A stretch of 64,000 bases of DNA, taken from NCBI RefSeq assembly GCF_016107285.1, contig NZ_RCVQ01000005.1, positions 310,001 through 374,000 of the forward strand, given 5' to 3'. The notes under the pieces were generated by a model. It did not search any database. It was not told where the DNA came from and was given only the letters and a program-made list of their open reading frames with translations. The position numbers and the translations under genes were made by a program. Within the stretch, counting starts at the first letter, position 1, and the number at the start of each line of letters is the position of its first letter. The DNA is from Roseomonas sp. KE0001 (GTDB taxonomy: Bacteria > Pseudomonadota > Alphaproteobacteria > Acetobacterales > Acetobacteraceae). Of this stretch, positions 1 through 8,150 are shown one piece after another.

Positions 1-770
1 CGGGCGGGCTGGAGGCGCGCGGCCTGGTCACGCCGGCCTTTCCCGGGCAGGCGGTGGACCTCCATGTCAGGCCCGGCGAGATCCTCGGCCTGGCCGGACT
101 CGTCGGTGCCGGCCGGACCTCCCTGGCGCGCAGCCTCTTCGGCCTGGACCCGCCGCTGGGCGGGGCGGTCCTTCTGGACGGGCGGCCGCTGCGCCTGGCC
201 TCCCCGCGGGAGGCGGTGGAGGCCGGGATCTATCTGGTGCCCGAGGACCGCAAGCGGGATGGCCTGGTGCTCGACATGCCGATCGTCGAGAATGTCACCC
301 TGGCCAGCGCGCCGGCCTATGCGCGCTTCGGCCTGATCCGGCGCGCGGCGGAATGGGCGGCCAGCGAGGCGCAGCGGGCGGCCCTCCGCATCAGGGCGCC
401 CGACTCCGCGGCGCGGGTCGGCGACCTCTCCGGCGGCAATCAGCAGAAGGTGGTGCTGGCCAGGTGGCTCAGCATGGCGCCGCGCGTCATCCTGCTCGAC
501 GAGCCGACGCGCGGCATCGATGTCGGCGCCAAGGGAGAGATCTATGCCCTGATGCGCGCCCTGGCCGATCGCGGCGTCGCCATCCTGATGATCTCCAGCG
601 ACATGGAGGAGGTGCTGGGCGTCAGCGACCGCATCCTGGTGATGCATGAGGGCCGCATCAGCGGCGGCCTGGAGCGGGAGGGCTTCAGCGAGCAGGCGGT
701 GCTGCGGCTGGCCATCGGGGAAGTGCCGGCGCCGGACGCCGCCGGACAACAGGAGAGCCTGCCGGCATGA
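1..770 (+). CDS. Sugar ABC transporter ATP-binding protein, RbsA/MglA type (C-terminal part, 5' end outside window)
   Basis: This is the second nucleotide-binding domain of a tandem-ABC ATPase that energises monosaccharide import. The frame is open from base 3, so the gene begins upstream of the window. A GTG at 54 is internal, not a start. Visible motifs are a degenerate Walker A (GLVGAGRT, lacking the usual Lys, as is normal in the C-terminal half of RbsA-type proteins), the family motif VPEDRK, the signature LSGGNQQK, Walker B with VILLDEP, and the family motif TRGIDVGAK. It overlaps the permease gene by ATGA at 767-770, so the two are translationally coupled. The substrate cannot be read from this half. 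A ribose, rhamnose or autoinducer-2 type sugar is usual for the family. Confidence 0.93.
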   Translation, partial: GGLEARGLVTPAFPGQAVDLHVRPGEILGLAGLVGAGRTSLARSLFGLDPPLGGAVLLDGRPLRLASPREAVEAGIYLVPEDRKRDGLVLDMPIVENVTLASAPAYARFGLIRRAAEWAASEAQRAALRIRAPDSAARVGDLSGGNQQKVVLARWLSMAPRVILLDEPTRGIDVGAKGEIYALMRALADRGVAILMISSDMEEVLGVSDRILVMHEGRISGGLEREGFSEQAVLRLAIGEVPAPDAAGQQESLPA

Positions 771-1750
771 GCAAGAAGGAAATCGGCCTCGCCCTGCTGC
801 TGATCGTGATCGGCGGCATCACCGCGGCGCTCAACCCGCTCTTCCTGTCCGGGGTGAACCTGCTGAACATGGCCAATCTGATCGGCCTCTTCGGCATCTT
901 CGCCATCGGCCAGGGGCTGATCATCATCACCGGCGGCATCGACCTCTCGGTCGGCTCGATCTTTGCGCTGCTCGGCGTGGTGCTGGTCGATCTGCTGGTG
1001 AACTTCGAGCTGGCCTGGCCGCTGGCGGTGCTGGCGGTGCTGGGGGCGGGGCTGGTGCTGGGTCTGCTGCACGGGCTCCTGGTGACGCGGCTGAAGCTGC
1101 AGCCCTTCGTCGTCACGCTCTGCGGCCTGCTGATCTATCGCGGCATCGCCCGCTACTACACGCAGGATTCCACCATCGGCTTCGGCTATGCGGGGGCCGA
1201 GCTCGACACCCTCGCCTGGCTGGCCTCGGGCCGCAGCCTCGGCATCCCCAATCCCTTCCTGATCCTCCTGCTCGTCGCCGGCGTCATGGCGGTGGTGCTG
1301 CACAGGACGGTCTTCGGGCGGCATCTCTACGCGGTGGGCCGCAACGAGGAGGCGGCGCGCCACTCCGGCATCAACACCGACGGCGTCATCATGGGGGCCT
1401 ATCTGCTGGGCGGCGGCCTGGCGGGGCTGGCCACCGTGCTGCTGGTCTTCTACACGAGCTCCGTCTCCCCCTCCTCCTTCGGCAGCTTCTACGAGCTTTA
1501 CGCCATCGCCGCTGCGGTGCTCGGCGGCTGCTCGCTGCGGGGCGGCGAGGGAAGCATCCTCGGCATCGTGCTCGGCACCGTCCTGCTGCAGATCCTGCAG
1601 AACCTGGTGAACATCCTGGGCATTCCCTCCTCGCTCAACTTCGCGGTGATGGGGGCGGTGATCCTGATGGGCGTCATCGCCGACCGGCAACTGGGCCTGC
1701 GGCGGCAGCGCATCCAGATGACGCGCAGTCAGCCGGCGGCGGCGGAATGA
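767..1750 (+). CDS. Sugar ABC transporter permease, RbsC type
   Basis: This 327-residue membrane permease of the ribose/branched-chain (BPD_transp_2) family pairs with the preceding ATPase. It is hydrophobic throughout with roughly eight to ten predicted membrane segments. It has the family hallmark around ITGGIDLSVGS (about residues 60-70) and the cytoplasmic AVGRNEEAARHSGI loop that contacts the ATPase. The ATG at 767 overlaps the upstream stop by four bases. No binding protein gene follows, so if the operon has one it lies upstream of the window. The gene is probably the last of the operon: the next 177 bases are noticeably AT-richer and lead to an unrelated gene. Confidence 0.92.
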   Translation: MSKKEIGLALLLIVIGGITAALNPLFLSGVNLLNMANLIGLFGIFAIGQGLIIITGGIDLSVGSIFALLGVVLVDLLVNFELAWPLAVLAVLGAGLVLGLLHGLLVTRLKLQPFVVTLCGLLIYRGIARYYTQDSTIGFGYAGAELDTLAWLASGRSLGIPNPFLILLLVAGVMAVVLHRTVFGRHLYAVGRNEEAARHSGINTDGVIMGAYLLGGGLAGLATVLLVFYTSSVSPSSFGSFYELYAIAAAVLGGCSLRGGEGSILGIVLGTVLLQILQNLVNILGIPSSLNFAVMGAVILMGVIADRQLGLRRQRIQMTRSQPAAAE

Positions 1751-1883
1751 TCCACCTACACAACCATAGGGTGCTGAAACAGTATTGATGGAGACCGGAG
1801 GTTTATGTCAGCCGAGACCGTCACGGAAAAGTGATTTCAGGATAGTGGCCAGCAAAAGAGCATAGGATTTCTCGCCCCTGCGG

Positions 1884-1889
1884 TATAGT
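1884..1889 (+). promoter_or_regulatory. Probable -10 element for the FIST/kinase operon
   Basis: TATAGT lies in a locally AT-rich intergenic stretch (1751-1927) just before the FIST gene. A start of transcription some 7 bases downstream would give a leader of about 30 bases that includes the AGGAG at 1915-1919. I see no good -35 hexamer at the right distance, so this is a weak call. It does argue against the upstream TTG at 1889 being the translation start, since that codon overlaps the element. Confidence 0.3.
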
Positions 1890-1927
1890 TGTGCTTACAG
1901 GCAAGGCCTGCCCCAGGAGCGCGTACC

Positions 1928-3121
1928 TTGATAGAGGTCACCTACTCTCGCCACAGTGACCCCCGCATTGCTGCCCGCCTTTGTGCCGACGCCCTCCGGG
2001 CCCGGCAACCTGATCTGCTGCTCGTCTTCTGCGGCGGCAAACTGGATCCGGAAACGGTGATGGTCGTGCTCAAGGAGAGCCTCTCCGACGTGCCCGTGGT
2101 GGGCGGCGCCTCCGCCGGGGGCATCACGCGGCAGGGGATCGGCTACAGCGGCCTGGAACTCGTGGTGATCGCCTTCTCCGGCTGGGTCACGCCCCGTATC
2201 CTCATCGAGGAGATGGCGCCGGACGAGGTGACGGCGGGGGAGCGCCTGGGGCGGCGCGTGGCCGATCTGGCCTCCGAGGACGCCGCCGTGCTGCTGCTGT
2301 ACGACAGCGTCGCCAGCCGGCCGCCGCTGCGGCTGCACCCGGCCAGCCAGATCGTCAGCGGTTTCCATGCCGGGCTGAGCGATCGCCAGGTCCGCCTCTT
2401 CGGCGGTGGCCTGCTGACCGACATGAATCTCTCCGATGGCTGGGTGCTGGATGGCGACCGGGTCCGCCACCATCTGGCGGTGGCCCTGGTCTTCCCGCCC
2501 GAGATCGAGGTGGTGTGCGAGATCCTGCACGGCTGTCGGCCGGTGAGCACCTTCATGGAGATCACCCGGATCGACGGAGCGGATGTCTACGAGCTGGACG
2601 GGGAGCCCGCCCTGGTGGTGATCGAGCGCATGCTGGGACTGCAGCTTGGAGAGTCCCAGGGCCAGGAGCTGTCCCTGCTGGCCACGCTCGGCCAGAAGCA
2701 GGGCGATCCCTTCGCCCCCTATGACGAGAACGCCTATGTGAACCGGCTGATCCTGCGCGCCAGCCCGTCCAATGGGTCCGTGACCCTGTTCGAGCCCGAC
2801 TTCTTCACCGGCGCGCAGGTGCAGATCATGGCGCGGGACAATTCCCTGATGCTGGAATCCGTCCGGCACGGCGTGGCCTCCCTGCGCGAGGCCGTGAGGG
2901 AGGACGACAACCAGTTGGCTCTCTACATCGACTGCGCCGGCCGGGCGAGCGCCCGCAGCGGTGCCTTCCGGGAGGAGGCGGAGATGGTCGTCAAGGGGCT
3001 CGACCTGCCGGTGCCTTTCGCCGGCTTCTATTCCGGCGTGGAGATCGCGCCGTTCCAGGGTTATTCCCGCCCGCTGGACTGGACTGGCGTGCTGGCCATC
3101 CTGCGCCGCCGCCCTCGATGA
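1928..3121 (+). CDS. FIST-domain sensory protein
   Basis: The protein has FIST N-terminal and FIST C-terminal domains (roughly residues 15-215 and 220-380 of 397), a fold predicted to bind small ligands such as amino acids. Typical FIST features are the segment VVGGASAGGI, then GGGLLTDMNLSDGWV, and the C-terminal GFYSGVEIAPF. It has no signal peptide or membrane segment and should be cytoplasmic. I chose TTG at 1928 because AGGAG at 1915-1919 sits 8 bases upstream. An in-frame TTG at 1889 would add 13 residues but lacks a ribosome site and overlaps a likely -10 element. The stop overlaps the histidine kinase start (ATGA at 3118), so the FIST protein probably supplies the sensory input to that kinase. 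Confidence 0.88.
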   Translation: MIEVTYSRHSDPRIAARLCADALRARQPDLLLVFCGGKLDPETVMVVLKESLSDVPVVGGASAGGITRQGIGYSGLELVVIAFSGWVTPRILIEEMAPDEVTAGERLGRRVADLASEDAAVLLLYDSVASRPPLRLHPASQIVSGFHAGLSDRQVRLFGGGLLTDMNLSDGWVLDGDRVRHHLAVALVFPPEIEVVCEILHGCRPVSTFMEITRIDGADVYELDGEPALVVIERMLGLQLGESQGQELSLLATLGQKQGDPFAPYDENAYVNRLILRASPSNGSVTLFEPDFFTGAQVQIMARDNSLMLESVRHGVASLREAVREDDNQLALYIDCAGRASARSGAFREEAEMVVKGLDLPVPFAGFYSGVEIAPFQGYSRPLDWTGVLAILRRRPR

Positions 3122-4488
3122 ACGTCATGCCACAGAGCGGCAAGGCCGGGCAGCTCGAGCGCGAACTCGCCTACTACCGCCGCGAATGCAACATGCTGGG
3201 CGCCCGTCTCCTCAGCCTGCAGGAGGAGCAGAGCCAGGCCTTCCGCGAGGCGCGGCGCAGCCGCACCGTGGCCAAGCTGATCCGGGAGGCCTATCGGCTG
3301 ATCGACCACAGCACGTCGCCCGAGGCGCTGGGCGGGCCGATGCTCGCCATCCTGCTCGACAACACCATGTGCGACCGTGCCGCGCTGCTGCGGGAGGACA
3401 GGCCCGGAAGCGGGCATTTCACCGTGACCCATGCGCTCGGCCTTGGCGGCGAGCTGCCGGCGCCGGTCAGCCTGCCCGCCACGCCCGGCTTCTTCTTCAC
3501 CACCTCGCGCAGCCGGATCGAGCCGCCGGCCTATGAACTCACCGCCATCCTGCGGCTGCCCTACATCCTGTGGGCCTACGACGCGACCTCGGGCCTCGCC
3601 CTCATTCTCGGCAACCAGAGCGAGAGCAATGTCAGCCGGCCTTTCGAGGAGGCGGATCAGGAGATCGTCGAGGGGGCGCTCTCGGTCTATATCGACATCC
3701 TGCTGCGCAAGCGGGCCGAGGTCGAGATGCGCGAGGCGCGGCGCATGGCGGAGGAGGCCAGCTCCACCCGCTCGCGCTTCCTGGCGACGCTGACGCATGA
3801 GCTGCGCACGCCGCTCAACGCCATCATCGGCTTCTCGGAGATGATGGCCACGGGTTCGACCTTCAATCCGACGCCCGAGCAGATCGGCCAGTACAACACC
3901 CACATCCTGACCTCGGCCAACCACCTTCTGGCCCTGATCAACGAGATCCTGGACTATTCCAGCCTGGCGCGCGGCCGCACCTCGCTGTCGCTGCGCTGGG
4001 CGCGGCTGGAGGACATGGTGCAGGAAAGCCTGGGCGCCGCCACGGCCTTCGCCGCCGAGCGCGGGATCTCCCTGGGCAGCCAGCTCGGCGAGGAGCCGCT
4101 CTGGCTGAAGGTGGACCGCACGCGGTTCCGCCAGATCCTCGACAACCTGCTGAGCAACGCCATCCGCTTCACCCCGGCCGGAGGCAAGGTCCGGGTCGAG
4201 GTCGCGCCGGAGGCGGAGGGCATCCGGCTCTGCGTGCGCGACACCGGCATCGGCATGCTCGCCGAGGACATTCCGCGCGCCCTCGAGCCTTTCCAGCAGC
4301 TCGACAACAAGTTCAGCCGCTCCTCGCCCGGCACGGGCCTCGGCCTGCCGATCGCGCGGGGGCTGGTCCGGGCCCATGGCGGGGAGCTGACCATCGAGAG
4401 CGCGCGCGATGCCGGCACCTGCGTCTGGATCAGCCTGCCGGAGGAGGCGCTGCACCGCGGCGCGGCGCCCCCCTCCGCCAAGCCCTGA
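3118..4488 (+). CDS. Soluble sensor histidine kinase, partner of the FIST protein
   Basis: The 456-residue protein starts with a charged, probably coiled-coil stretch (about 10-60), then a GAF-like region (about 60-200). A HisKA dimerisation domain follows with the H-box THELRTPLNAI (phospho-acceptor His227), then a HATPase_c domain with N-box DNLLSNAIRF, G1 DTGIGM and G2 GTGLGLPIARG. There are no transmembrane segments, so the kinase is cytoplasmic and presumably reads its signal through the translationally coupled FIST protein. No response regulator is encoded anywhere in the window and there is no receiver domain in the protein, so this is an orphan kinase here. A GC-rich hairpin follows the stop. 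Confidence 0.92.
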   Translation: MNVMPQSGKAGQLERELAYYRRECNMLGARLLSLQEEQSQAFREARRSRTVAKLIREAYRLIDHSTSPEALGGPMLAILLDNTMCDRAALLREDRPGSGHFTVTHALGLGGELPAPVSLPATPGFFFTTSRSRIEPPAYELTAILRLPYILWAYDATSGLALILGNQSESNVSRPFEEADQEIVEGALSVYIDILLRKRAEVEMREARRMAEEASSTRSRFLATLTHELRTPLNAIIGFSEMMATGSTFNPTPEQIGQYNTHILTSANHLLALINEILDYSSLARGRTSLSLRWARLEDMVQESLGAATAFAAERGISLGSQLGEEPLWLKVDRTRFRQILDNLLSNAIRFTPAGGKVRVEVAPEAEGIRLCVRDTGIGMLAEDIPRALEPFQQLDNKFSRSSPGTGLGLPIARGLVRAHGGELTIESARDAGTCVWISLPEEALHRGAAPPSAKP

Positions 4489-4493
4489 GGGCA

Positions 4494-4515
4494 GGGGCCG
4501 GGCGTCCGGGCCCCC
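4494..4515 (+). terminator. GC-rich hairpin after the FIST/kinase operon
   Basis: GGGGCC near 4494 pairs with GGCCCC near 4515, with an inner CGG/CCG extension and a small loop, between the convergent kinase and desaturase genes. There is no U-tract, only CCCTTCC. It could serve both genes. Termination is inferred from position and structure alone. Confidence 0.4.
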
Positions 4516-4522
4516 TTCCGGC

Positions 4523-5710
4523 TCAGGCCACGGCCCCGGGCGGCGTCGCGGCGAGAGTGGCCAGGTTGCGGTCGACGGCATGGATCAGCCCCCAGTTCTC
4601 GCTGTAGTTCATGGGGAAGCCCGGGGAGCCGGCATCCTCGTCCTGCTGCCGGGCACGGGCGTAATCCGTCCACTTGCGGGTCGCCGGACGGCGGTGATGG
4701 AAGTCGTGGCAGGGCGCGTCGCCCACCAGCACGAAAACACGGCTGAACAGGACGGCGGTCAGCATCCGCGCCCACCAGCCGGTCCAGGCCAGGGCGCCGC
4801 GCAGGCTCGTCGCCGGCGCCTCGGGCGGCAGGGCGCCGGGGAAGACGCCGACGGTGGAGGCGCAGACGAAGGCCTTGCCGCGCGCCTCGATCAGCGCGAC
4901 ATCGGGGAAGCGGTGCTCGCAGAGGATGCGGAAGACCGTCGCGATCTGCAGCAGGATGGTCAGCGGCAGGAACCAGGCGACCAGCACGGCACCCCAGGCG
5001 CCCGTGGCCGCGGCGACCAGCAACGGCAGCGCCAGGCCGGCGCGAGCCATCCAGTCATGCTGGCGATCGCCGCTGAACATGGCGGCCTTGACGCGGCGCA
5101 GCAGGAAGCGGGCGTGGAAGGCGGGGGAGATCAGGTTCATCACCACCCGGCGCCACAACTCGCGCTTCGGCACGCCGGGCTCCAGGCCGCAGACACCGAA
5201 GACGAAGCCGGTGAACTCGTCCTCATCCGTCAGCAGCTTGTTGGCGCTGTGATGCATCATGTGGTCCCGCTGATAGTCCTCGAAGCGGGTGAACAGCAGC
5301 AGCGCCGAAACCAGGCGCCCGACCTGACGGTTCCGCTCACGCGACCGGAACACCGTGCCGTGCGAGCAGTGATGGAAGATGACGACCTGGTAGAGGCCAA
5401 GGCCGGAGCTGGTGGCGGTCAGGCCGGCGGCCAGCATCAGCAGGGCGACGGGCCAGGGCAGCGCGGCGAGCAGCGCCGTGGCGCTCAGGGCGCATCCCGC
5501 GGCCATCCAGGCCAGGCCGCCGGCGACGTAGCGCCGGGCCGGAATTTCCCGGGCGGCCTCGCCAGGGGCCGGCTTGGCGGTCAGCCAGGTCAGGAAGGGC
5601 TGCAGGGCAGCAGGCAGACGCTGCGCCATGGCCGCGCGCGGATCCTCGCGCAGGCCTGGCACGGACTGCAGCGAGACCCCGGTCGGCACGTTGATTCGAT
5701 TGAGCTTCAT
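4523..5710 (-). CDS. Membrane fatty acid desaturase family protein
   Basis: This 395-residue di-iron membrane desaturase/hydroxylase carries the three histidine boxes: HHCSHG (113-118), HMMHH (150-154) and CHDFHHR (His335-339), separated by hydrophobic segments (about 62-110 and 225-255). It should introduce a double bond or hydroxyl into an acyl chain at the membrane. The substrate cannot be told from sequence. Start ATG at 5710 has AGAGGAAA upstream (reverse of 5719-5726). It stands alone, convergent with the histidine kinase and followed upstream by an AT-rich gap. The second box is HxxHH, the common desaturase form. A carotenoid or lipid hydroxylase role is an alternative. Confidence 0.85.
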   Translation of the reverse strand: MKLNRINVPTGVSLQSVPGLREDPRAAMAQRLPAALQPFLTWLTAKPAPGEAAREIPARRYVAGGLAWMAAGCALSATALLAALPWPVALLMLAAGLTATSSGLGLYQVVIFHHCSHGTVFRSRERNRQVGRLVSALLLFTRFEDYQRDHMMHHSANKLLTDEDEFTGFVFGVCGLEPGVPKRELWRRVVMNLISPAFHARFLLRRVKAAMFSGDRQHDWMARAGLALPLLVAAATGAWGAVLVAWFLPLTILLQIATVFRILCEHRFPDVALIEARGKAFVCASTVGVFPGALPPEAPATSLRGALAWTGWWARMLTAVLFSRVFVLVGDAPCHDFHHRRPATRKWTDYARARQQDEDAGSPGFPMNYSENWGLIHAVDRNLATLAATPPGAVA

Positions 5711-5874
5711 GTCGAATTTCCTCTTCTGAGGCGGATTGGTTCGCTGCGCCCGAGTATTTCGGGGTGCGCTGTCTTTATCGCCCGAACAAGGAATTCTGAC
5801 TTGATTTTATTACTGTGCAGTCATTTAGACTTACCAAAGCCTTTGAGACGAAAAATGGTGCAATCTGTCGGTTT
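5711..5874 (-). promoter_or_regulatory. AT-rich upstream region of the desaturase gene
   Basis: These 164 bases, especially 5765-5860, are clearly AT-richer than the surroundings and contain no gene. The stretch holds the desaturase promoter on the minus strand and the 3' trailer of the deacetylase gene. Several hexamers resemble -10 elements (for example AATAAA around 5805-5811 on the minus strand), but no pair is convincing, so no exact promoter is assigned. Confidence 0.35.
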
Positions 5875-6768
5875 TCAACCCGGCAGGGTAAGGGCGCAGT
5901 GGGCCGCGATCTCCGCCCGCCGGGCCAGCCATACCCTGTCACCCAGGGCCGCGAGCCTGGCAAGGGTGCCCTCGAAGGCGGGAAAGCGCCCCGGCCGGCC
6001 GCAGATCCGAAGGTGGAAGCCGATATTCAACAGCCGGGGTTTCCCTTCCTCGCCCTCGCGCAGAAGCACCTCCAGCGCGTCCGAAATATAATCGAGCATC
6101 TCAACAGATCGAACAAATCCATTGGGATGGAAGAATTTCATGTCGTTTGTATCGAGCGCGTAAGGAATAACCATGAGGCCCGGCCGGTTGCTGTCGCGGT
6201 AGGGCAAGTCATCGTCAAAGGCATTGGAAATATAGAGATATCCCTGGTCCCGCAGTAGCTCCCGAGTCCAGGGACTCTCGGATCCGCGGCAGAAGAAGCC
6301 GATGGGACGCGTCCCGGTAGCGTCTTCGATGGCGCGCGCGGTGCGCGACAGGTCCGCGGCCTCCTCGGCGGCCGAGGTGTAGTCCGCATGCGGTCGCCAC
6401 AGCCAGCCGTGCGCCGCCGCCTCATGCCCCGCCTCGGTCACGGCGCGGGCCAGGGCCGGTGCCCGGGCCACGGCCCGCCCGCACATCAGGAAGGTGGCCG
6501 GCACCTTGTGGCGCCGCAGCGAATCGAGCATCCGCCAGAGGCCGGCGCGGGTGCCGTAGGCGAAGATCTGCTCCTGCCCGATGTCCCGCCGGCCCGCCGG
6601 CACGACGCTGATCACCTCGCCCATCCGCTCGCATTGCGCGTCGCCATCGCCGACCTGCTGCTCGGCGCCCTCCTCGAAGTTCACCACCACCGAGACGGCG
6701 AGGCGGGCGCCGTTGGGCCAGCGCAGGTCAGGCCACTGGCCGCCATAGCCGATCATGTCGCGGGTCAT
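5875..6768 (-). CDS. Polysaccharide deacetylase family protein, PuuE-like (allantoinase-type)
   Basis: This 297-residue NodB-fold protein is a diverged paralogue of the PuuE-like gene at 12469. Shared landmarks are the opening IGYGG, WPNGARLAVSVVVNFEEGAEQ, FAYGTRAGLWRML, GHEAAAHGWLW and the C-terminal LLNIGFHLRICGRPGR. PuuE proteins hydrolyse allantoin to allantoate without a metal. This copy may act on a related ureide or cyclic amide. The start ATG at 6768 is fixed by AGGAG (reverse of 6776-6780). A longer frame to 7059 runs into the divergent M20 gene and is rejected. The 3' half (about 5875-6300) is much AT-richer than the 5' half, suggesting recombination or recent acquisition. Confidence 0.8.
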   Translation of the reverse strand: MTRDMIGYGGQWPDLRWPNGARLAVSVVVNFEEGAEQQVGDGDAQCERMGEVISVVPAGRRDIGQEQIFAYGTRAGLWRMLDSLRRHKVPATFLMCGRAVARAPALARAVTEAGHEAAAHGWLWRPHADYTSAAEEAADLSRTARAIEDATGTRPIGFFCRGSESPWTRELLRDQGYLYISNAFDDDLPYRDSNRPGLMVIPYALDTNDMKFFHPNGFVRSVEMLDYISDALEVLLREGEEGKPRLLNIGFHLRICGRPGRFPAFEGTLARLAALGDRVWLARRAEIAAHCALTLPG

Positions 6769-6801
6769 GCGGGATCTCCTTCCGTGAGGTGGCCCCGCCC
6801 T

Positions 6802-6817
6802 GGCAAGGCTGGGGCCA
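6802..6817 (-). promoter_or_regulatory. Possible sigma-54 (-24/-12) promoter for the PuuE-like gene
   Basis: On the minus strand the 16-mer TGGCCCCAGCCTTGCC has GG and GC exactly 10 bases apart, as sigma-54 promoters require, and a perfect TTGC at -12. The -24 half is weaker (TGGCCCC against TGGCACG). The predicted transcript start near 6791 gives a 23-base leader containing the ribosome site. It lies back to back with a stronger plus-strand site at 6844. Confidence 0.4.
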
Positions 6818-6843
6818 ATGGCGGCCCGCGAGGCCGCCCGCCC

Positions 6844-6859
6844 TGGCACGGGCGATGCA
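6844..6859 (+). promoter_or_regulatory. Probable sigma-54 (-24/-12) promoter upstream of the M20 hydrolase
   Basis: TGGCACGGGCGATGCA matches the sigma-54 consensus TGGCACGRNNNTTGCW at all but one defined position, with GG and GC 10 bases apart. The predicted start of transcription is near 6870, only two bases before the ATG at 6872. That would make the message practically leaderless, consistent with the absence of a ribosome binding site there. Alternatively the site is coincidental. Confidence 0.5.
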
Positions 6860-6871
6860 AGACGCGGCGCC

Positions 6872-8140
6872 ATGCCCTGCGACATCGCTCCCGAATCCGC
6901 CCTCGCCGAAACCCTCCTGGCACGGCTGCGCGCCGCCAGCCTGGATGCGCCGGGCGTGACCCGCGCCTCCTTCGGTCCCGGCGAGCGCGTCGCCCACGCC
7001 CTGATGGCCGAGGCCGCCGCCACCCTTGGCCTGGAGGTCGCCGTCGATGCCATCGGCACCTTGCGGATGACCCTGCCGGGTCAGGATCGTGATCTGCCGG
7101 CGGTGGTGATCGGCTCGCATCTCGACAGCGTGCCGCATGGCGGCAATTACGATGGTGCCGCCGGGGTGGTCATGGGCCTCGCCGCCGCCGCCCGGCTCCG
7201 GCGCAAGGGGGCGCGGACTGCCCGCGATCTCATCATCCTGGGTATCCGTGCCGAGGAAATGTGCTGGTTCGCGGCGCATTATCTCGGCAGCCGCGCGCTG
7301 TTCGGCCTGTTGCCACCCGAGACGCCGGACCAGCTGCGCCGCGCCGACACGGGCCGCACCCTCGCCGAACACATGATCGAGGAGGGGCTCGACCCGACGC
7401 CGATCCGCGAGGGCCGCGCGTTGATGGACCCGGCGCGCATCGCCTGCTTCCTGGAGCCGCATATTGAGCAGGGGCCCGCCCTGGTCGCGGCCGGGCTGCC
7501 GGTGGGGATCGTCACCGGCATCCGCGGCAGCCTGCGCTATCCGCGCGCCAGCGTCAGCGGGGAACATACCCATGCCGGCGCCGTGCCGAGGGCCTTCCGG
7601 CGCGACGCCGCGCTGGCCGGCGTCGCGCTGATCGCCGCGCTGGAGCGCCGCTGGATCGAGATGGAGCGGGCCGGGGCCGACCTGGTCTGCACCGCGGGCA
7701 TCCTGGCGACCGATCCGGCCCACCAGGCGCCGACCAAGGTGCCGGGCTTCCTGCGCTTCAGCCTCGATATCCGCAGCGAGGATGCCGCCCTGCTGGCGGA
7801 GACCGACCGCTGGCTGCGGGAGGAGACGGCGCGGCTGGAGGCGGAGCGCGGCGTGCGCTTCGACCTCGGCCCCGGCACCCATGCCGCGCCCGCCCGGATG
7901 GATGCGCGCATTCAGGACATCCTCTGGCGCGCCGGCGAGCGGACGGGGACAGGCATGATGCGCATGGCCTCGGGCGCCGGGCACGACTGCGCCACCTTCG
8001 CCGGGCTGGGCATTCCTTCCGCCATGCTGTTCCTGCGCAACGAGAACGGCAGCCACAATCCGGACGAGACGCTCGACATGGCCGACCTCGCCGCCGGCCT
8101 CGCCGTGCTGACAGGCGCGCTGGAGGAGCTTCTCGCCTGA
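6872..8140 (+). CDS. M20-family Zn-dependent amidohydrolase, allantoate amidohydrolase / N-carbamoyl-amino acid hydrolase type
   Basis: This 422-residue protein of the AllC/HpxK/carbamoylase group should hydrolyse allantoate (or an N-carbamoyl amino acid), releasing ammonia and CO2. Metal-site motifs visible are GSHLDSVPHGGNYDGAAGV (His83, Asp94), the AEEM pair (Glu128-Glu129), HIEQGP, the lid-domain SGEHTHAGAVP, GAGHDC and the C-terminal RNENGSHNPDE. Its position between PuuE-like genes and AllA favours allantoate over carbamoyl amino acids. ATG 6872 is preferred. An in-frame ATG at 6818 adds 18 residues but precedes the predicted sigma-54 start of transcription. Neither has a good ribosome site. 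It is divergent from the first PuuE-like gene. Confidence 0.85.
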   Translation: MPCDIAPESALAETLLARLRAASLDAPGVTRASFGPGERVAHALMAEAAATLGLEVAVDAIGTLRMTLPGQDRDLPAVVIGSHLDSVPHGGNYDGAAGVVMGLAAAARLRRKGARTARDLIILGIRAEEMCWFAAHYLGSRALFGLLPPETPDQLRRADTGRTLAEHMIEEGLDPTPIREGRALMDPARIACFLEPHIEQGPALVAAGLPVGIVTGIRGSLRYPRASVSGEHTHAGAVPRAFRRDAALAGVALIAALERRWIEMERAGADLVCTAGILATDPAHQAPTKVPGFLRFSLDIRSEDAALLAETDRWLREETARLEAERGVRFDLGPGTHAAPARMDARIQDILWRAGERTGTGMMRMASGAGHDCATFAGLGIPSAMLFLRNENGSHNPDETLDMADLAAGLAVLTGALEELLA

Positions 8141-8150
8141 TCGCGACACC

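Noticed and set aside
4409-6091. 560-residue plus-strand frame across the desaturase
   Set aside because: Antisense to the desaturase, whose three histidine boxes are intact. The plus-strand product is low-complexity.
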